NCBI RefSeq assembly: GCF_014066305.1
Contig: NW_023501065.1
Span: 310,001-374,000, forward strand
Direction of reading: 5' to 3'
DNA: 64,000 bases
From: Letharia columbiana
Taxonomy: Eukaryota > Ascomycota > Lecanoromycetes > Lecanorales > Parmeliaceae
Below the pieces are notes generated by a model. That model made no database searches. It saw nothing but the letters and a program-made list of their open reading frames with translations, and was not told the origin of the DNA. Position numbers and translations under genes: made by a program. Of the stretch, positions 37,301 through 50,998 are shown piece after piece (position 1 is the stretch's first letter; each line of letters opens with the position of its first letter).

Positions 37301-37990
37301 TAGTAGCCTACGTATAATTACTATATATAAACTTTAAAAATCTATCTTTTAAATAGAATTATAAGAATCTAATTATTTTTACTATTTATTATTTTAGATT
37401 TATTATTAAGAGAGATATTAGATATATAGAATATAATTATAAAAGATTAATAATAAGTAAAATAGCTATAAAAATAATTAGATATTATAAATTTCTATAG
37501 TTATAAAATAAAATATAAGTATCTTTAGATTCTAGAGATTAAGGTATAAAACTACGCTTTTTTTATTTTCTCTAATATTATAATAATATTAGATATAGAC
37601 TAATAGTATTATAATAGCGTCTATTTATAATATATATCTAGTATTCTAATTTATAGTCTAGCTATTTATAAGCTTTTCTTAATATTCTTTAAAGTATTTT
37701 TAAAATCTTCTATCTCGTCTTATCTTCCTTAATCTTCTCCGCTATTTTAAATTTTCTCGATATTCTATATAGCTTTTCTAGTGATTTTAATAGTGCTACT
37801 TATTTAAGCTTCGCTTTTATAATTATAATTCTTTATTTTAAGAATTTATTACTATTATATATATAAGTATAAGTTTTTAGAGAGTATAAATTTAATTTAC
37901 GATATTAAGTAAGGATCTATAACTTTAATTATATTATTCTATTTTAAGATTTAGATTTAACGCTATTAAGCGATAACGACTAAATAATTT
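34311..37990 (-). pseudogene. Q companion region, unrecognised (also copied as A)
   Basis: Read leftwards from about 37990, a minus-strand frame with RIP-type stops includes the charged helix EIEDFKNTLKNIKKSL near 37725-37680, then long stop-poor stretches. It is placed divergently to the transposase, like the companion frame of P. I found no known motif and cannot show homology to the P companion by eye. Copy A (1-4198) carries the same sequence, so two copies exist in the window for consensus building. It may encode an accessory transposition protein; this is inference from position only. Confidence 0.45.
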
Positions 37991-38239
37991 TAAGCGAGAG
38001 AATAAAAGAAAAAAATAGAAATATAATAATAGTATATTTAATAGATTTAATAAATTTATAAAGTCTAATAAGTCTATAGAGTCTATAAAATCTATAAAAA
38101 TTATATTATAAGATAAGATATTTATATTACTTAAGATTATTATTAATAATAACTTTAATATAAATTTTTTAATATTAATATATACGCTTTTACTAACTTT
38201 TAAGAACGCTATCTCTATTATTAATAATCTATTTAAATA

Positions 38240-41200
38240 TATAAAGAATATAAAAGTAAAAGATCTTATTTACGAAGCTTTAGTTAATAATCTTAATTCT
38301 TTATTCTTAAAAATCTCTATTAATATATTATCTAGTCTTCTCTTATCTTTTAAATCTTTTTAATTAAAAATTCTAGATAACTTCGATAAGCTAGCTTAAG
38401 ATAAGTTTATTATATCTTTTAATAAAAGTATATTATTATTTTTATATCGTTTTTCGATAATAGATTTATTAAAAGAAGTATTATATAAGCGAGCTAGTTA
38501 AGAGATAAAGACGTTTCTAATAATATTAAGCTTATAATATAAGATATCTAATATTACTTAATAAAATTATTAAAGTTTATTAGAGATATTTAATCTCCTC
38601 GAGAATTTATAAATACTTAAAGATTTTCCCCGCTTTATTATAATTTTTAAGAAATACGTTAATACGTAGTTATTATTAATATAATTATAATATTAGAAGA
38701 TAGATATAATATAGAAGTAGCTTCTAATATAAAGTAAGTAGAAAGAAATCTAGATTATAAAGAGTATAATATATTTCTTCGATTCTATTAAGCTATTTAA
38801 GATTATACTTTTATTAATTAAATTTCGCGCTAAGATTTATATAGAAATAGTATATTTTATTAATTAATTCTTTAAGCTCTATTACTTTTTAATATAGACT
38901 TCTTCTATTAAATCTTACTTAAGAGAATATATATTCTATCTTAATTAAACTTCGATCTTCCCCTTTAATATCGTCTACTATTATTATAAAAAAGAGAACT
39001 GTTTTTATTAAAATAGTTATAAATATTATATAGCTCGTATCGCTATAATTAATAGAGATAAAATAATTATTAAGAAAATAATTAATTAAATTAGAATTCT
39101 TATAAATTCGCTCTATATTACGAGCGCTTTTAGATTAAAAGAATTAGATTTTTTAATATTAATATACTTAATAACTAAAAAACTATTTCTTTTAAAATAA
39201 AAAACTCTTTATTTAAGTTAAAAATAAGTCTATATTAAAAAAGTCGATATATATTTTAATTATTATTATAAGAGATTAGATATTAGATTAAGTAAGAATA
39301 TATTAGCGTATTAATTAAGATTTATAATATATTAAATCTTCGAGCTTAATAATAAAAGTATTTATTTATTATAGCTTTTTATATTTATTTTTAAAGTATT
39401 AAAGCTAAATATATATAGTTATATATATCTAACTAGCTTTATTATATCTTTATATTTTTTAATTTCTCTTCTTATCTTTATTAATATATTTAATTTATAT
39501 TAAAATATATATTAATCTCTAATAAGGATTTATATTATAATCGTTAATTTAAATTAGCGAAAGAAAAAATAAAGAGTTAATATATTACTTTTAATACTTA
39601 ATTTATATATTAATAACTTCGAAAATATAATTAAAATTCTAAAGTTTAGATTAATAGCTTTAAATTATAATATTAGAATTAATCTTAATAGCGTAAATAT
39701 ATTTATATATATCTATATTATAGTTTTTATAGAAGATATAAAATAGTAATAGAAGAATTCTAGCTTTATATCTTCGATTATTAATAGAGAATACTTAAAA
39801 TATCTAATTATAAAGAAGTAAAAAACGAATTTAACTTTTAATATTATATTTAATACTCGCTATTACTATTAAATTTTATATAAGCGAATTAAAGGCGACG
39901 CGTTTATAAATAATATTAAATTCTTTTAAAATATAGAGATAAGATTTAAGTAGACTTCGCTAATTATTATTACGTTATCTTTAAATATTATATATAATTA
40001 ATTTAAAAATATAATATATTTAAAATATATTAAAATTATTAAATAAGCGTAATATATACTATTTATTATTATACTTACTAACGCTAATATTAATATTTAT
40101 TATATTAAATTTTAATACTTTCTCTTTTTATCTAGCTAAGATTAATTATAATTATTTAAATATTATCTCGCTAATTATTAAATATAAGAATATAATAAAT
40201 TCTTAATTATTACGTTTTTACTTCTATAAACCTAGCTATAATCTAAATAAATTAATTTTATATATTTAAAAGTTATAAAAATAATAATATCTTTAATATT
40301 AAATCTTAATAGTATTAATTTAATTATTATATATTACGCTATTATAGTTAAAAGTAATATTATAATTTTAATATAAAATATAAGTTAAATAAATTAATAG
40401 AATATAATATTATTATTATTAAAAGACGTTTTAAAGACTCTATTAATATATTATTTTTACTTATTTTAAAGACTTTAAACGCGATAATTATCTTATTTTC
40501 TTTAAATAAATAATATTAGTTAATTTTCTAGACGATAATTTCGAAGTAGAAAGTATATTTAAAAATAGCGAGTTATAATATTTAGATTATTTAGAATATA
40601 AATATTTAGCGAAGACTTTTAAAATTAAAAGCGATATTATAAAGTAAGTAATAGTATTTTATAACGTTATAATATATTTAAATATATATATTACTCTATA
40701 TTATAAGAATATAATTATAAAGTATATTATTTTTAATAATTATATTACTCTTAGTAATAAGAATAAATATAAATATATATATAGAATTCGCTTTATTTAC
40801 CGTCTCTACGCTAATTTAATAAAAAAGATTTTTTAAAAAAATAGTAATTTAAATTAATTTTTAAGATATAGAAAAGATTTTACTTAATAAAAAGAGCTTA
40901 TATTAAACTATACGCTTTATTTTTATTAATTTATATATATCTATTAAATCTAGATTAACTATAAAGATAATAAAAATATATTTAAAATATTCTATTTTTC
41001 TAATTAACTTATTATTCTACTTTAAGCTAGATATTAAAGAGAATAATTTATATTAATCTTAGATAGTAATTATTAGAGATATAGTTTATAAAAGATTATT
41101 AATATTAAAATATCTAGATTATAGATATATTATAAAGAATTTAGAATAGTCTTTATAGTCTAATTAGCTTATTCTCGATAATCTATTCTTAATATTATTA

Positions 41201-42750
41201 TAATATATCTATAAAATAGACTATAAAGAGTCTAATATTATTCTATTTAGATATATTAAATTATAATAATATTAAAAGTTTAATTTTATAAATTAATAAG
41301 ATATCTAATTCTCCTTTCTTTAATAGCTTTTATATTTCTATTATTTATTTATATATATAGACTTAATAATAGCTATAAAAATTACTATATAAAATAGATA
41401 ATTATTAATAGATTATAATAGAATATCTAAATATTAGATTATATTTAATATTAAAGATTTTATTATTATTTAAAACTTCGATTTAGTTTAAATTAATAAT
41501 ATCTTCTTATATAAGCTCTTTTAAGAGATATATTAAATTATTTATTAGAGTAATTATAATATAGAACTTTAGAGAATTAAAGCTTAATTTTATTCTTAAA
41601 ATTTTTTATTAAAAATTATCGAAGATAGTATAGATTATTAAGCTTCTAAATATCGATATAAGAAAGTATTATATTTTATATATAAATTATAAAGAGCGTA
41701 ATAATAGAATTAAAGGGGGCTTAAAGAGAGGCGATTAGATCTTTTTATTAAATTATAATTATAATATTTAATTTATATAAGCTAATAAATCTACTTTTAA
41801 ATTAATATACGAGTTAAATATTTTATTCTTTAATATTTTAATTAGCTATTAACTTAGATGATACTTTATTTTAAATAGAATATCTCGAAGATAAGAATAA
41901 TAAGAAGATAAGAGTTACTAGATATATTATAAGTTAAATAATATAGATAAATAAGCCCTTTATTAAATTTCTATATTTTTATCTTATATTTATACTTTAT
42001 CTATTATAAACTAGCTAATCTAGTAAAGAAGTAGATTTAAAATATTAGACTTATAAAGATAAAGCTAATTTTAAATAGTTTTTCTATTAGATATATAAAG
42101 AGTATAATACGATTTTCTAATTTCTTTTTTTTAAAAAGCTAGCTATTATAGTATTAACGCCTTTATATAATTAATAAATTAGACTTATTATCTCTCTAGA
42201 TATATATATATATAAATATCTTTAGAATATAGCGATTATTTTTATAGATTTATAGTATTAGATTATTAGCTTTCTATTTTATCTATAAAGTCTATTTATT
42301 AATCTCTATTTTACTACTAATTCTATCTCTAATAATTATCTAAAGAATAGTAGCGAAGAGTTTATTTAAGATAGTTAGAGTATAAGAATTATTAATCTAT
42401 ATAGTCTATTTTAAAGAGAGCTTCTTTAAAATAGAATATTAATATTTTAATAAAAATATTCTTAATTTAATTATTTTTAGATATAAGAATATTATCTAGA
42501 AATCTATAGAAAGTATAGTATATTATTAGATAGAGTTAAGAATAAATAAATTATCTAATTAAAAGATAATAGATTATAGAATACTATAGCTATATAATAG
42601 TTTTAATATAAATTAAAATAGAAGATATTAAAAAGATAAATTACTTCTTTTTTAAATTCTCTTATATTATAATAATAGTAATTAGATATAACTAATTTAT
42701 AATTTAATTATATAAATAAATATAATAAATAATTATAAGGTATTTCTAAC
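38240..42750 (+). pseudogene. Tnp2-like transposase relic of element Q
   Basis: The plus strand carries the same block order as the P transposase. The clearest shared block is FRAKIYIEIVYFIN at about 38825-38870, against FRIKIYIKMTYFMN in P. It is followed in both by a stretch that would hold the Cys/His cluster, and here by IARIAIINRDK near 39020-39055 (P has an RDF motif in the equivalent place). A long collinear region with mainly TAA/TAG stops follows to about 42700. RIP is heavier than in P, so catalytic residues cannot be listed. P and Q appear to be different families of one superfamily. Confidence 0.6.
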
Positions 42751-43111
42751 GTATAATAAGTTATTTCTAAGTTATTTCTAAGATATCTCTTCTATCCCCG
42801 CTCTTTTATACTCTCTTTATATTCGCTAATAGCGCTCTTTTATATAATAATATTTTTATATTTTACTAATAGCTATTTAACGTCTTTACGCTTTTAACTT
42901 TTATATTATTTATTATTATATCTAAATTAATATTTCTTTTAAATTAACGGTAATTAGGAATATTAGCTATTATAATTTATATTTATAATAATAAATATTA
43001 ATATATTAATAGACTTATATATAAGTATCTTCTATTTTAAATTATATAATAGTAATAAATTAATTATAACGAAGATATAGAGGATATAAATAATTTTTAT
43101 AATTCTATAAA

Positions 43112-43229
43112 TTAGATAACTTATAAGTCTAATTTATAAATACGCTAGAAATATCTATATAATATTAAGTAACTTATAAATCTAATTTATAGATATATTA
43201 AAAATATTTATATAATATAATAATCTAAA
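43112..43229 (+). repeat. Tandem repeat, two units of about 59 bp
   Basis: AACTTATAA(G/A)TCTAATTTATA(A/G)ATA is repeated, each unit ending in ATATAATAT(T/A)A. It lies in the right part of Q. Confidence 0.7.
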
Positions 43230-44315
43230 TAGTTAATCTCGTATTATAAATAGATTAGCTTTTCTTCTCTTTTTTATCTACTTAAAAGTAGATATATTCT
43301 TTTACATTATTAGCGAGAATTAAGTTAACGAATTATTCTCTAAATTAGCTCTCTCTTTAATATATCGCCTATTTAACAATATCACATTTCTATTATATAT
43401 CCCTTTTTGTCCCTTTATTCTCAACGCGCCTTTATTTAAAGTTTAAAGAGCTTTCTAATATATAATAAGTTAATATTATAAATAGAAGAGATATACTAAT
43501 TATAATATAATTAGATTATAAATAAAATTCTATCTAGCGAAGATAATATAATATAATTAAAATATATAATTTATCTATATTTTTATTATATATACTTTAA
43601 TATCGCTAATTACTTAATCTAATAAATATAAAAAGTATATAAATATTATTAGATATATATCGCTTCTTAACTCTAATATATCGCTCTATAAGTATTCTAT
43701 TAATAAAAGATTATTAATTAATTTACGATAATTAAAGATTAGATAAATATTATAAAGCGGATAGGGGAATAAGATAAATAAGACTAGAGGGATATATAGA
43801 GGGTAACTACTTTCACTTATATACTATATTTTATAAATAATAGCAATTATTAATAAAGTATATAAGATATATATATAAATTTATATTGACTAGATTTAAT
43901 TTATTATATAAAATAAAAGTAGCACTTAATTAAAATAATTCGATATTTATAAGAATAGAATTAAAAGATCTTTAATAGATCTCTAATAGATCTTTAATAG
44001 ATTTTTAATAGTTTTTGAATAATATGCGAAAAGTAGATAACTATTATTTAGATATAGAGTTATATAAATTATAAAGTCAAATAAAACGAAGAGTTATCCA
44101 AGATAAATTATTTATCTTAATAGAAGGTTTATAAAAATAATTAATTCGACTCTCTGATTATAAAAATATATATTACATAAAATAGTATGTTAATTAGCCG
44201 AGAAAATGTCTATTGTGACTGGATAGTGGGGACGATCGATATCAAAAACCAGTTATCTACGCTATATACACTATCTATAGATATATCGTCTTTCGTACTA
44301 TCGGCCCCTATAAGA
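43230..44315. repeat. Q right terminal region
   Basis: A mix of RIP-mutated and low-RIP pockets (for example 43376-43432 and 44180-44315). A short array of about 12-bp units, AGATCT(T/C)TAAT, lies at 43967-44015. TTAGCCGAGAAAATG (44194-44208) is the subterminal counterpart of TTTTCGGCTAACC in P. It ends CGGCCCCTATAAGA before TA. Confidence 0.65.
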
Positions 44316-44317
44316 TA

Positions 44318-45110
44318 AGGATATTATATTTATTTTAAGAGATTATTTTAAATTATAAAGTATCTTAATAAGTTTATATATTTTATTTTTTTAATCTTTA
44401 ATCTTAAAGTTAATAGATTAAATAATATAAATTATTTTCTTAATATTATTATATAGAAAAATAATTTTAATATTTATTTATTTAAGCTCTTAATTTAAAA
44501 TAATTATTAATATAAAAATTACTTTATAGTTTATAAACTTAATAATAAAGATAAAGATTTTATTAAAATTAATTTTTTCTTATTATTTAAAATTATAAAT
44601 AATCTAATAAGCTTTATATTATATAATCTTCTTTATAAAATTACGCTTAAGCTTATAGACTTATTAATCTCTTAAAATATATATATTTAATAAAAAATTT
44701 ATTAGAGTTTAAGTTTTATTAATAATAAGCGAATTAACTTTTTTTTATATAATAATTTTCTAATATATTTTATAATAAAAGTTTAATATAGTTTTTTTAT
44801 AGATTCGAGATTTATAAAGTTTAAAAAAAGAGGCTTTTATTAATAGCGCTAGGGGATTTAAAAAGAATTCTTTATATATCTTTAAGATATCGAATAGATA
44901 ATTTATCGCTAAAATTAAGTTATAATTATTTATAAAGCGAGTAATAAATTTAAAAAGCGTCGTTATAGAAGCTATAAAGAGAGTTTTATTACTAAATATA
45001 TTAAATAATTATTTTTTTAAAGATTTTAAATCAATTAAAACTATTAATCGAACTCTTTTAAAAATTTAAATAAAATTAAATAAGTTATTAACTTTATCTT
45101 TAACGAAAGT
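44318..45110 (-). pseudogene. Copia C2 RT relic, N-terminal part
   Basis: It resumes the C2 RT after Q, collinear with C1 24790-25580. It covers the LYGLKQ and YKAR-type blocks in mutated form. With 33300-34169 it forms one split RT gene. Confidence 0.75.
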
Positions 45111-48100
45111 TATTTATCTCTTTTAACGATTCTTCTTTAAAATTATAGATAAAGAGAGAAGATAATTTTTAAAATAATTAATAATTTTAATAAGTCGATA
45201 ATTATTACGATAGACTATTATTTTAATATTATTATATATATTCTTCTCTAAAATAAAGAATATAAACTTAAAAGAGATATTATTAAATTATTTAATATTT
45301 AAGATAATAGTAATTTTATCGCTATTTAAGAGTATATAATAGAAATAATCTTAATAATTTATAAGTTATTTCTTAATTATATAATCTTAATACTTTTTTT
45401 AATTAATAGCTTTAAATATAATTTAATAGAAATCTATTTATTTAATAATATATAAATAAAAAATATTAAAAGAGAAATCGATATAAATCTTAAAAGAAAT
45501 TATATCTCGCTTAATTACGGGTTAGCGATTATATAAATAATTCTTAATATAAATAAATTCGATTTAATATTTTTATAATAAATCGCTTTTTTTAAATATT
45601 ATATTAACTTTACGCTAAATAATAGCGTTTAATTATTTAAATTTATTATTTATTTAAGAGTTTTTTAATATAATATTTTTTTAGATAATTTCTCTAAATA
45701 AATAAAAGACTTTTATTTTATAATTCTAATATTTTATATTATAATTAAAGCGAAGGCGAGTATAATAATAATAATTATATTTTATATTATTAAGAAAGAG
45801 TTTAAATATAATAAGAATAAACTCGCTAGACTTATTTAATAGAAGATAAATATTAAAGTATAAAGTAAAATTATTTAAAAAGATAATTATAAATATATAG
45901 TCGTTATAAAAGATATTAAATAATTTTTAAAGATTAATATAAATTAAGTTATTCTCTTATCTTCTAAGAATAATATAATATTTATAAGATTTTATTTTAA
46001 AATTAATTATAAAGTATAATTTATAAATATTATTAAAAGAAGATTTAAAAAAATTTATTTTAATATATATTTTAATTATCTTTTTAACGTTTTAAGTATC
46101 TAAATAATTTATATAAATATATTATATATATAAAGTCTCTTCGTTAATTCGAAATTCTTATTAATTAGAGGGTTTTATAGACTTAATAAAAAACTTATTA
46201 TAAGCGAAAATTTCTTTATTAATAACGATTAAGATTAAAAGAATATCTTTTTAAATATTAAATATATAAAAACGACTTTAAATACGTTTAAAGAAAAATT
46301 ATTATTTTTTTATAAAAAGATCGTCGAGAATAAAAGAAAGCGAGTATTATTACTTCTTTAATTATTTCTTAAAAATAAGATTAAAGTTATATCTAGATAT
46401 ATATTAAATATTATTAAGAGTTTAAATATATTTAATATTTTTTATTTTATATTTAAAATTAATATTATTAAAATTAAAAGCTATATAATTATTATTAACG
46501 AGTTTATTAATAAAATAAGATTTTTAAAATCTAGAGAAGATTTTAAAAATTAAGAAATTATAAGTAATATATTAAGTATATATATAATTATAAAATTAGA
46601 GAGAGAATATTATTATTATAATAAAAAGTATAATAATAAAAACTCTATTTAAGAATTTTAAAAGATTTATAAATTTTATTATTTAAAATTTAAGAATTAA
46701 TAATAAATATAATAATAATATAAGCGACGAAGTAATACGCTATTATAGATTAGATAGTTATAATAATTATCTTAATATTAAAAAATTAATTCTTCTTCTT
46801 TTTAAACTTTTTAAATTTAGATTTAATATTAATATTATTATTTTTTTAATTATTTCTTTTATCTTAATCGCTATAATTATTGTAATCTCTATTTTTAAAA
46901 ATTTAAAATTCTTCGCGAGCGCGCTTACACTTAAGCTATTCGAGATACTTTTTAATAAAATAAAAATTCTTATTATAAATAGTATAATACTTATAGATCT
47001 ATATTTAAATATAAGAGTTATTAAAATTAATATTATTTTAAATATAATATTTAATTAATATAGATATTATAAAAATAAGAGTATAAATATCTATTTTAAT
47101 ATAAATAGCTATTATATAAATATTAAAGAATTTAATAAAAATAATAAAATTAGAGATAATATTAAGTTATTATATTCTAGCGTAAATTAATATAAATTTA
47201 AAAGATTTATTTTTATTATAAGAGTTATAATTTTAATTATAAATTTTATAATATTAAGTATATTAATTATCTAGATTTTTATAAAAGTAATAAATCTTTT
47301 AATTCTTATTAATAGTAAAGAGATATTTCTTAGATAAGCTATTAACTTTTTATAATAGACTTATAAATTAATTAATATATATTTATAGCTTATTTTTATA
47401 AGCGATAAAAGTAAGAGACTTTAGTTTTTAAATAATAGAATTAAGAATATCTAATTTATAAGATTTATATTCTTTTAAATTTTTTTAGATAATTATAATA
47501 TTAATATAGTTTTTAATAAAATCGCGTAAATTACTCTTATAATAAGATTTTATTATAATATAGAGTTTATAATATACTTTAATCTATATTATAATATCTA
47601 TATTAATAATAATTTTAAAAGTATTTCTTATAAATTACTAATTAATTATTATTTTTATAATAATTATTAAATAAGAGATTAATTAAATAATATTAATTTT
47701 AATATAATATTAGAGATCTAATAATATAAAGAAATCTTATATATTTTATTTTTATTTATAATAATTAAAAGCGCTTTTAAATATAGAAATTTAATAAAAT
47801 TAATTTAAATTAATTAAAAGTTTAATATCGATATATTTAGATATAATACTATTTATAAAAAATTAATTTAATTTTTAAAGCTTAATAAGAAAAAGCTTTA
47901 ATAAGAGTTTAAATTTAAGAATAAGATTTATAATATAGTAGGGCTTAATAAAATAAATAAAATAAATAATATTAATAAAATTAACTTCGCTTTAAATTTA
48001 AAGAGCTTTTTATTTAAAATTAACTTTAATAATAATTTAGAAATAAATTAACTCGATATAATAATAAAATCGATATAAGAAATTAAAGTATACTCGCTAT

Positions 48101-49274
48101 CGATATTATTTATATCTAAAATATTTATAATTATTTAAAATATATAAAAGAAATTTTATTAAGTTTTAAAATTAATTCGATATAATTTAAAGCGTTATTT
48201 AAAAAGAAATTTTATATTATAATTTATAATATAATTAATAATATTTTAAAGAGATAGACTTTAATTTATAGATATTAGAGGGAAATATAATATAAGTATA
48301 TAAAATCTTTATAGAAAATTATTACTCTTTATATTTAAAAAGGAATTTAATTAAATTTTATTTTTTATATTATTATCGCGATTATCTTAATTACTCTCTA
48401 TTATATTTATAATATAATATCTTCTATTAATTAGCTCTTTTATTAAAGAAATTAATTAAAATTAAATATAAGATTATTTATAATTTTACTTCGCTCGCTT
48501 ATTAAAACTAATTAAAACTTTTTACGAGATTATTTTATTTATATAAATATAGAGAATAATTACTCTTTAATCGTTACAATAAAAAATAATTTCTCTTTAT
48601 ATATTAATATATTAGATATATAAAATATAGATTATTTTCTTTTTTAATATTATATTATTATTTTAAATTAGATTTTAATCTTTATTATAGAAATTATATA
48701 ATAGAATATTAGAGTTTAATCGCTTATTATTAGCTTTTAATATAGCGAAATATAAGAATAAGAATATATCGTCTTTTATTTTTAGTATATTTTATTTAAT
48801 ATAGAGAAATTAGTAATATTTTAATAATTATAGTAATTATATAATAAAAAGATATAAGCGTATAATATTTTATTATAATATATAATAGCTTTAATATTAT
48901 ATAATTAAATATAATATATCTTAACTCGCTTTAAATTATTTTATATAAAAAATAATAAGAAAGTTTATACGTTAAATTATTAATATAATATATTAATATA
49001 TTAATAATTTTAATATAGCCTCTTTTACTCGCTATTTCTACTCTTTTAATTAAAAATATATTTAATATATATTATCTAGCTAGAATAATTATCTTAAAAT
49101 AAAAAATATCTATATTATAAAGATTAATAAAAGAGATTCTCCGCGATTATAATTACTACTATTTAATAAATATTAATATAATAAATATATTAAAAGTAGT
49201 TATAGTTATAGTAGATAATAGATAAATTATAAAATAATTAAAATAGTTATTAAGTAAAGTTTAAATTTATAATC
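45111..49274 (-). other. C2 gag-integrase region, degraded
   Basis: Collinear with C1 25580-29740. Long RIP-mutated coding-like sequence in which I cannot assign gag, protease or integrase motifs by eye. It ends at the primer site next to the 5' LTR. Confidence 0.7.
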
Positions 49275-49425
49275 TATTAAAATATAAGATAAAATAATTA
49301 ATTATATTAATTATAGAGTTTTATAAAAGAAAAAAGCGATTAGATATAAATATATTAAGATAAGTTATATAATCATATTATATAATCGCCAAGACGCTAA
49401 GAGTCACGTGATTTGAATTCTAATA
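49275..49425 (-). repeat. C2 5' LTR (151 bp)
   Basis: It pairs with 32179-32329 and keeps AAGAGTCACGTGAT at 49400-49413. It is followed by GTATT, the right target duplication. Confidence 0.9.
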
Positions 49426-49430
49426 GTATT

Positions 49431-50574
49431 AACGAAAGTAATAACGTTATTAGCTTTCTTATATTTAATAAGATATAATTAATTAAGATTCTCTAATAAT
49501 AAATCTATAAGTAATCTTAGAGTATCTCTTATTTAGAATCTATAAGTAATTTTATTTAATATAAATTTCGTTAATATAACTAAGTTATTAAGATATATTT
49601 AAAAAAATAAAAGTATATTCAATTAGTTATCTATATTAATAATAAAGTGAAATTATAGAATAATCTCGATCGTCTAATTTATTTTTTTCGATTATTTATT
49701 TATCTAAGGGTAATTAATAAATAGTCGAAATCGCTATAATAATTCCGAGCTTCTCGAAAATAGTTTTTTTAGAAAATACTTATAAACTTAATATTACGGT
49801 CGCTAATTACGATAATAAAAATATTTTAATTATAAGATATTAGAGTAATAAGTAAAGTATTCGCTTAATTAATTATCGTTTATTTATTAAATTCTAATAT
49901 AAGAAGTTTTCTCTTTAAAAACTTATAAGTTATAATAAGAAATATATTTTTATCTTCTTAGAAAGGAAGTGTAATAATAAAATCTATTATTATAGTATAA
50001 AATAGAATTAACGATATAAAAATTAAATTAAACTCGCTATAAATAAGATATTATTTAATTTAATTAAGTTAATACTTAGAGTAATACTTTAAATAAATTT
50101 AAAGATATTTTAATAAGCTCTTAATATAGATTGATAATAAGATTCTAATATAAATAATATAGAATTCGATATAGAAATTCTAGTTATATATTAGCTAAAA
50201 AACTTTTTACTATATAAATTTAGAGATATAGAGTTATTACTTATCTATGTAATTAAGTATAATATTATAAATAAAATTTTAATATTTTTTAAAGCGGAGT
50301 TCTCTTAAAAGATTAAGCTTAGATTATTTAAGTAAATTAAGAATCTTAATCTATTAAAAATCCTTATTATACGCCTTAATAAGATATTTTTTAAAGTTAT
50401 TATTTATTTCTATTAAGGTTATATAATAAATTAAAAGTTCTTTAAGTAATATTATTTATTTATTTAATTCTAGAATACTTCTATAAAGACTTTCTAGTAC
50501 TATTTTTTTTTTTAATTTATATCTACTTAAAGTCTAGATAATATATTAAGAATAATATTTATTTTGCTAGTCTT
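49431..50574. other. Unassigned relic, possibly LINE endonuclease region
   Basis: RIP-mutated. Plus-strand stretches near 49650-49960 have mostly RIP-type stops and a faint resemblance to the end of a LINE endonuclease domain, not enough for a call. It hosts the C2 insertion at its left edge and D3 at its right edge. Confidence 0.3.
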
Positions 50575-50998
50575 ATTAGTATATATAAAAGAATAAGGTA
50601 GGGCTGAATTAGAAAACCTTGAATTTGTATGTGTAGCTAATTATAAATTCGGGTTCGCTACGCTCTTTGATTAGATCGGCTGACTTATCGCGGGTAAATA
50701 AATTAGCGTTTGTAACTATTAAAATCTCGCTCTCTCGCGTCTCTCTTATCAAAAAATAGGTGTACGTTATTGATATATAGAATTACTTTTTTGTTTTCTA
50801 TTAAAATTTTGAGATTTTTTTTTTAAAATTTTAAAACGCTATTTGTGCTTTCCGAATTTTTAAGAATTTTGAAATTAAGTCTTATAATTATTAAAGCGCA
50901 AGGAATTCAAATATCGCTTACCAAAGTTCGCTCACCTACTTACTCGATAGCCCTAATTAAAAAAATGACTATGAATTTAATTCATAGGCCTTTACTCG
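50575..50998 (+). repeat. Repeat D3 (424 bp)
   Basis: A nearly full copy of D1, with one TCGCTCACC unit fewer (about 14 bp). It retains many CpA/TpG. Start and end words are as in D1. Confidence 0.8.

Larger units (their letters stand above)
34170..44315 (+). mobile_element. Element Q: 10.1-kb TA-flanked DNA transposon inside C2
   Basis: Comparison of C2 with C1 gives the exact borders: TAGATTATA at 34161-34169 continues as AAGGATATTA after TA at 44316-44317, matching the uninterrupted C1 site near 24786. Q starts TCTTAGAGGGCTTACC and its reversed right end starts TCTTATAGGGGCCGATAG, a short imperfect inverted repeat flanked by a duplicated TA. The left subterminal region shares GGAAGGTTAGCCGA, inverted, with P. 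A Tnp2-like transposase relic is on the plus strand (about 38240-42750), and a long companion region lies to its left. The outer 140 bp on the left and parts of the last 900 bp are far less RIP-mutated than the interior. Confidence 0.85.
32179..49425 (-). mobile_element. Copia element C2, full length but split by Q
   Basis: Second copy of the C1 family in the same orientation. The 151-bp LTRs at 32179-32329 and 49275-49425 are flanked by a perfect GTATT duplication. Removing Q (34170-44315) and one TA leaves a Copia of about 7.1 kb, collinear with C1: 32179-34169 matches 22813-24786 and 44318-49425 matches the rest. RIP is heavier than in C1, and nearly all CpA/TpG have gone from the left LTR. 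The primer site near 49274 reads GATTATAAATTTAAAC in the coding direction, compatible with mutated GGTTATGAGCCC. No frame is intact. Confidence 0.9.

Noticed and set aside
34311..37990. A/B repeat as an independent Copia element
   Set aside because: An early reading suggested Copia-like fragments, but no RT or integrase motif holds, and A matches continuously through Q's interior into its transposase start.
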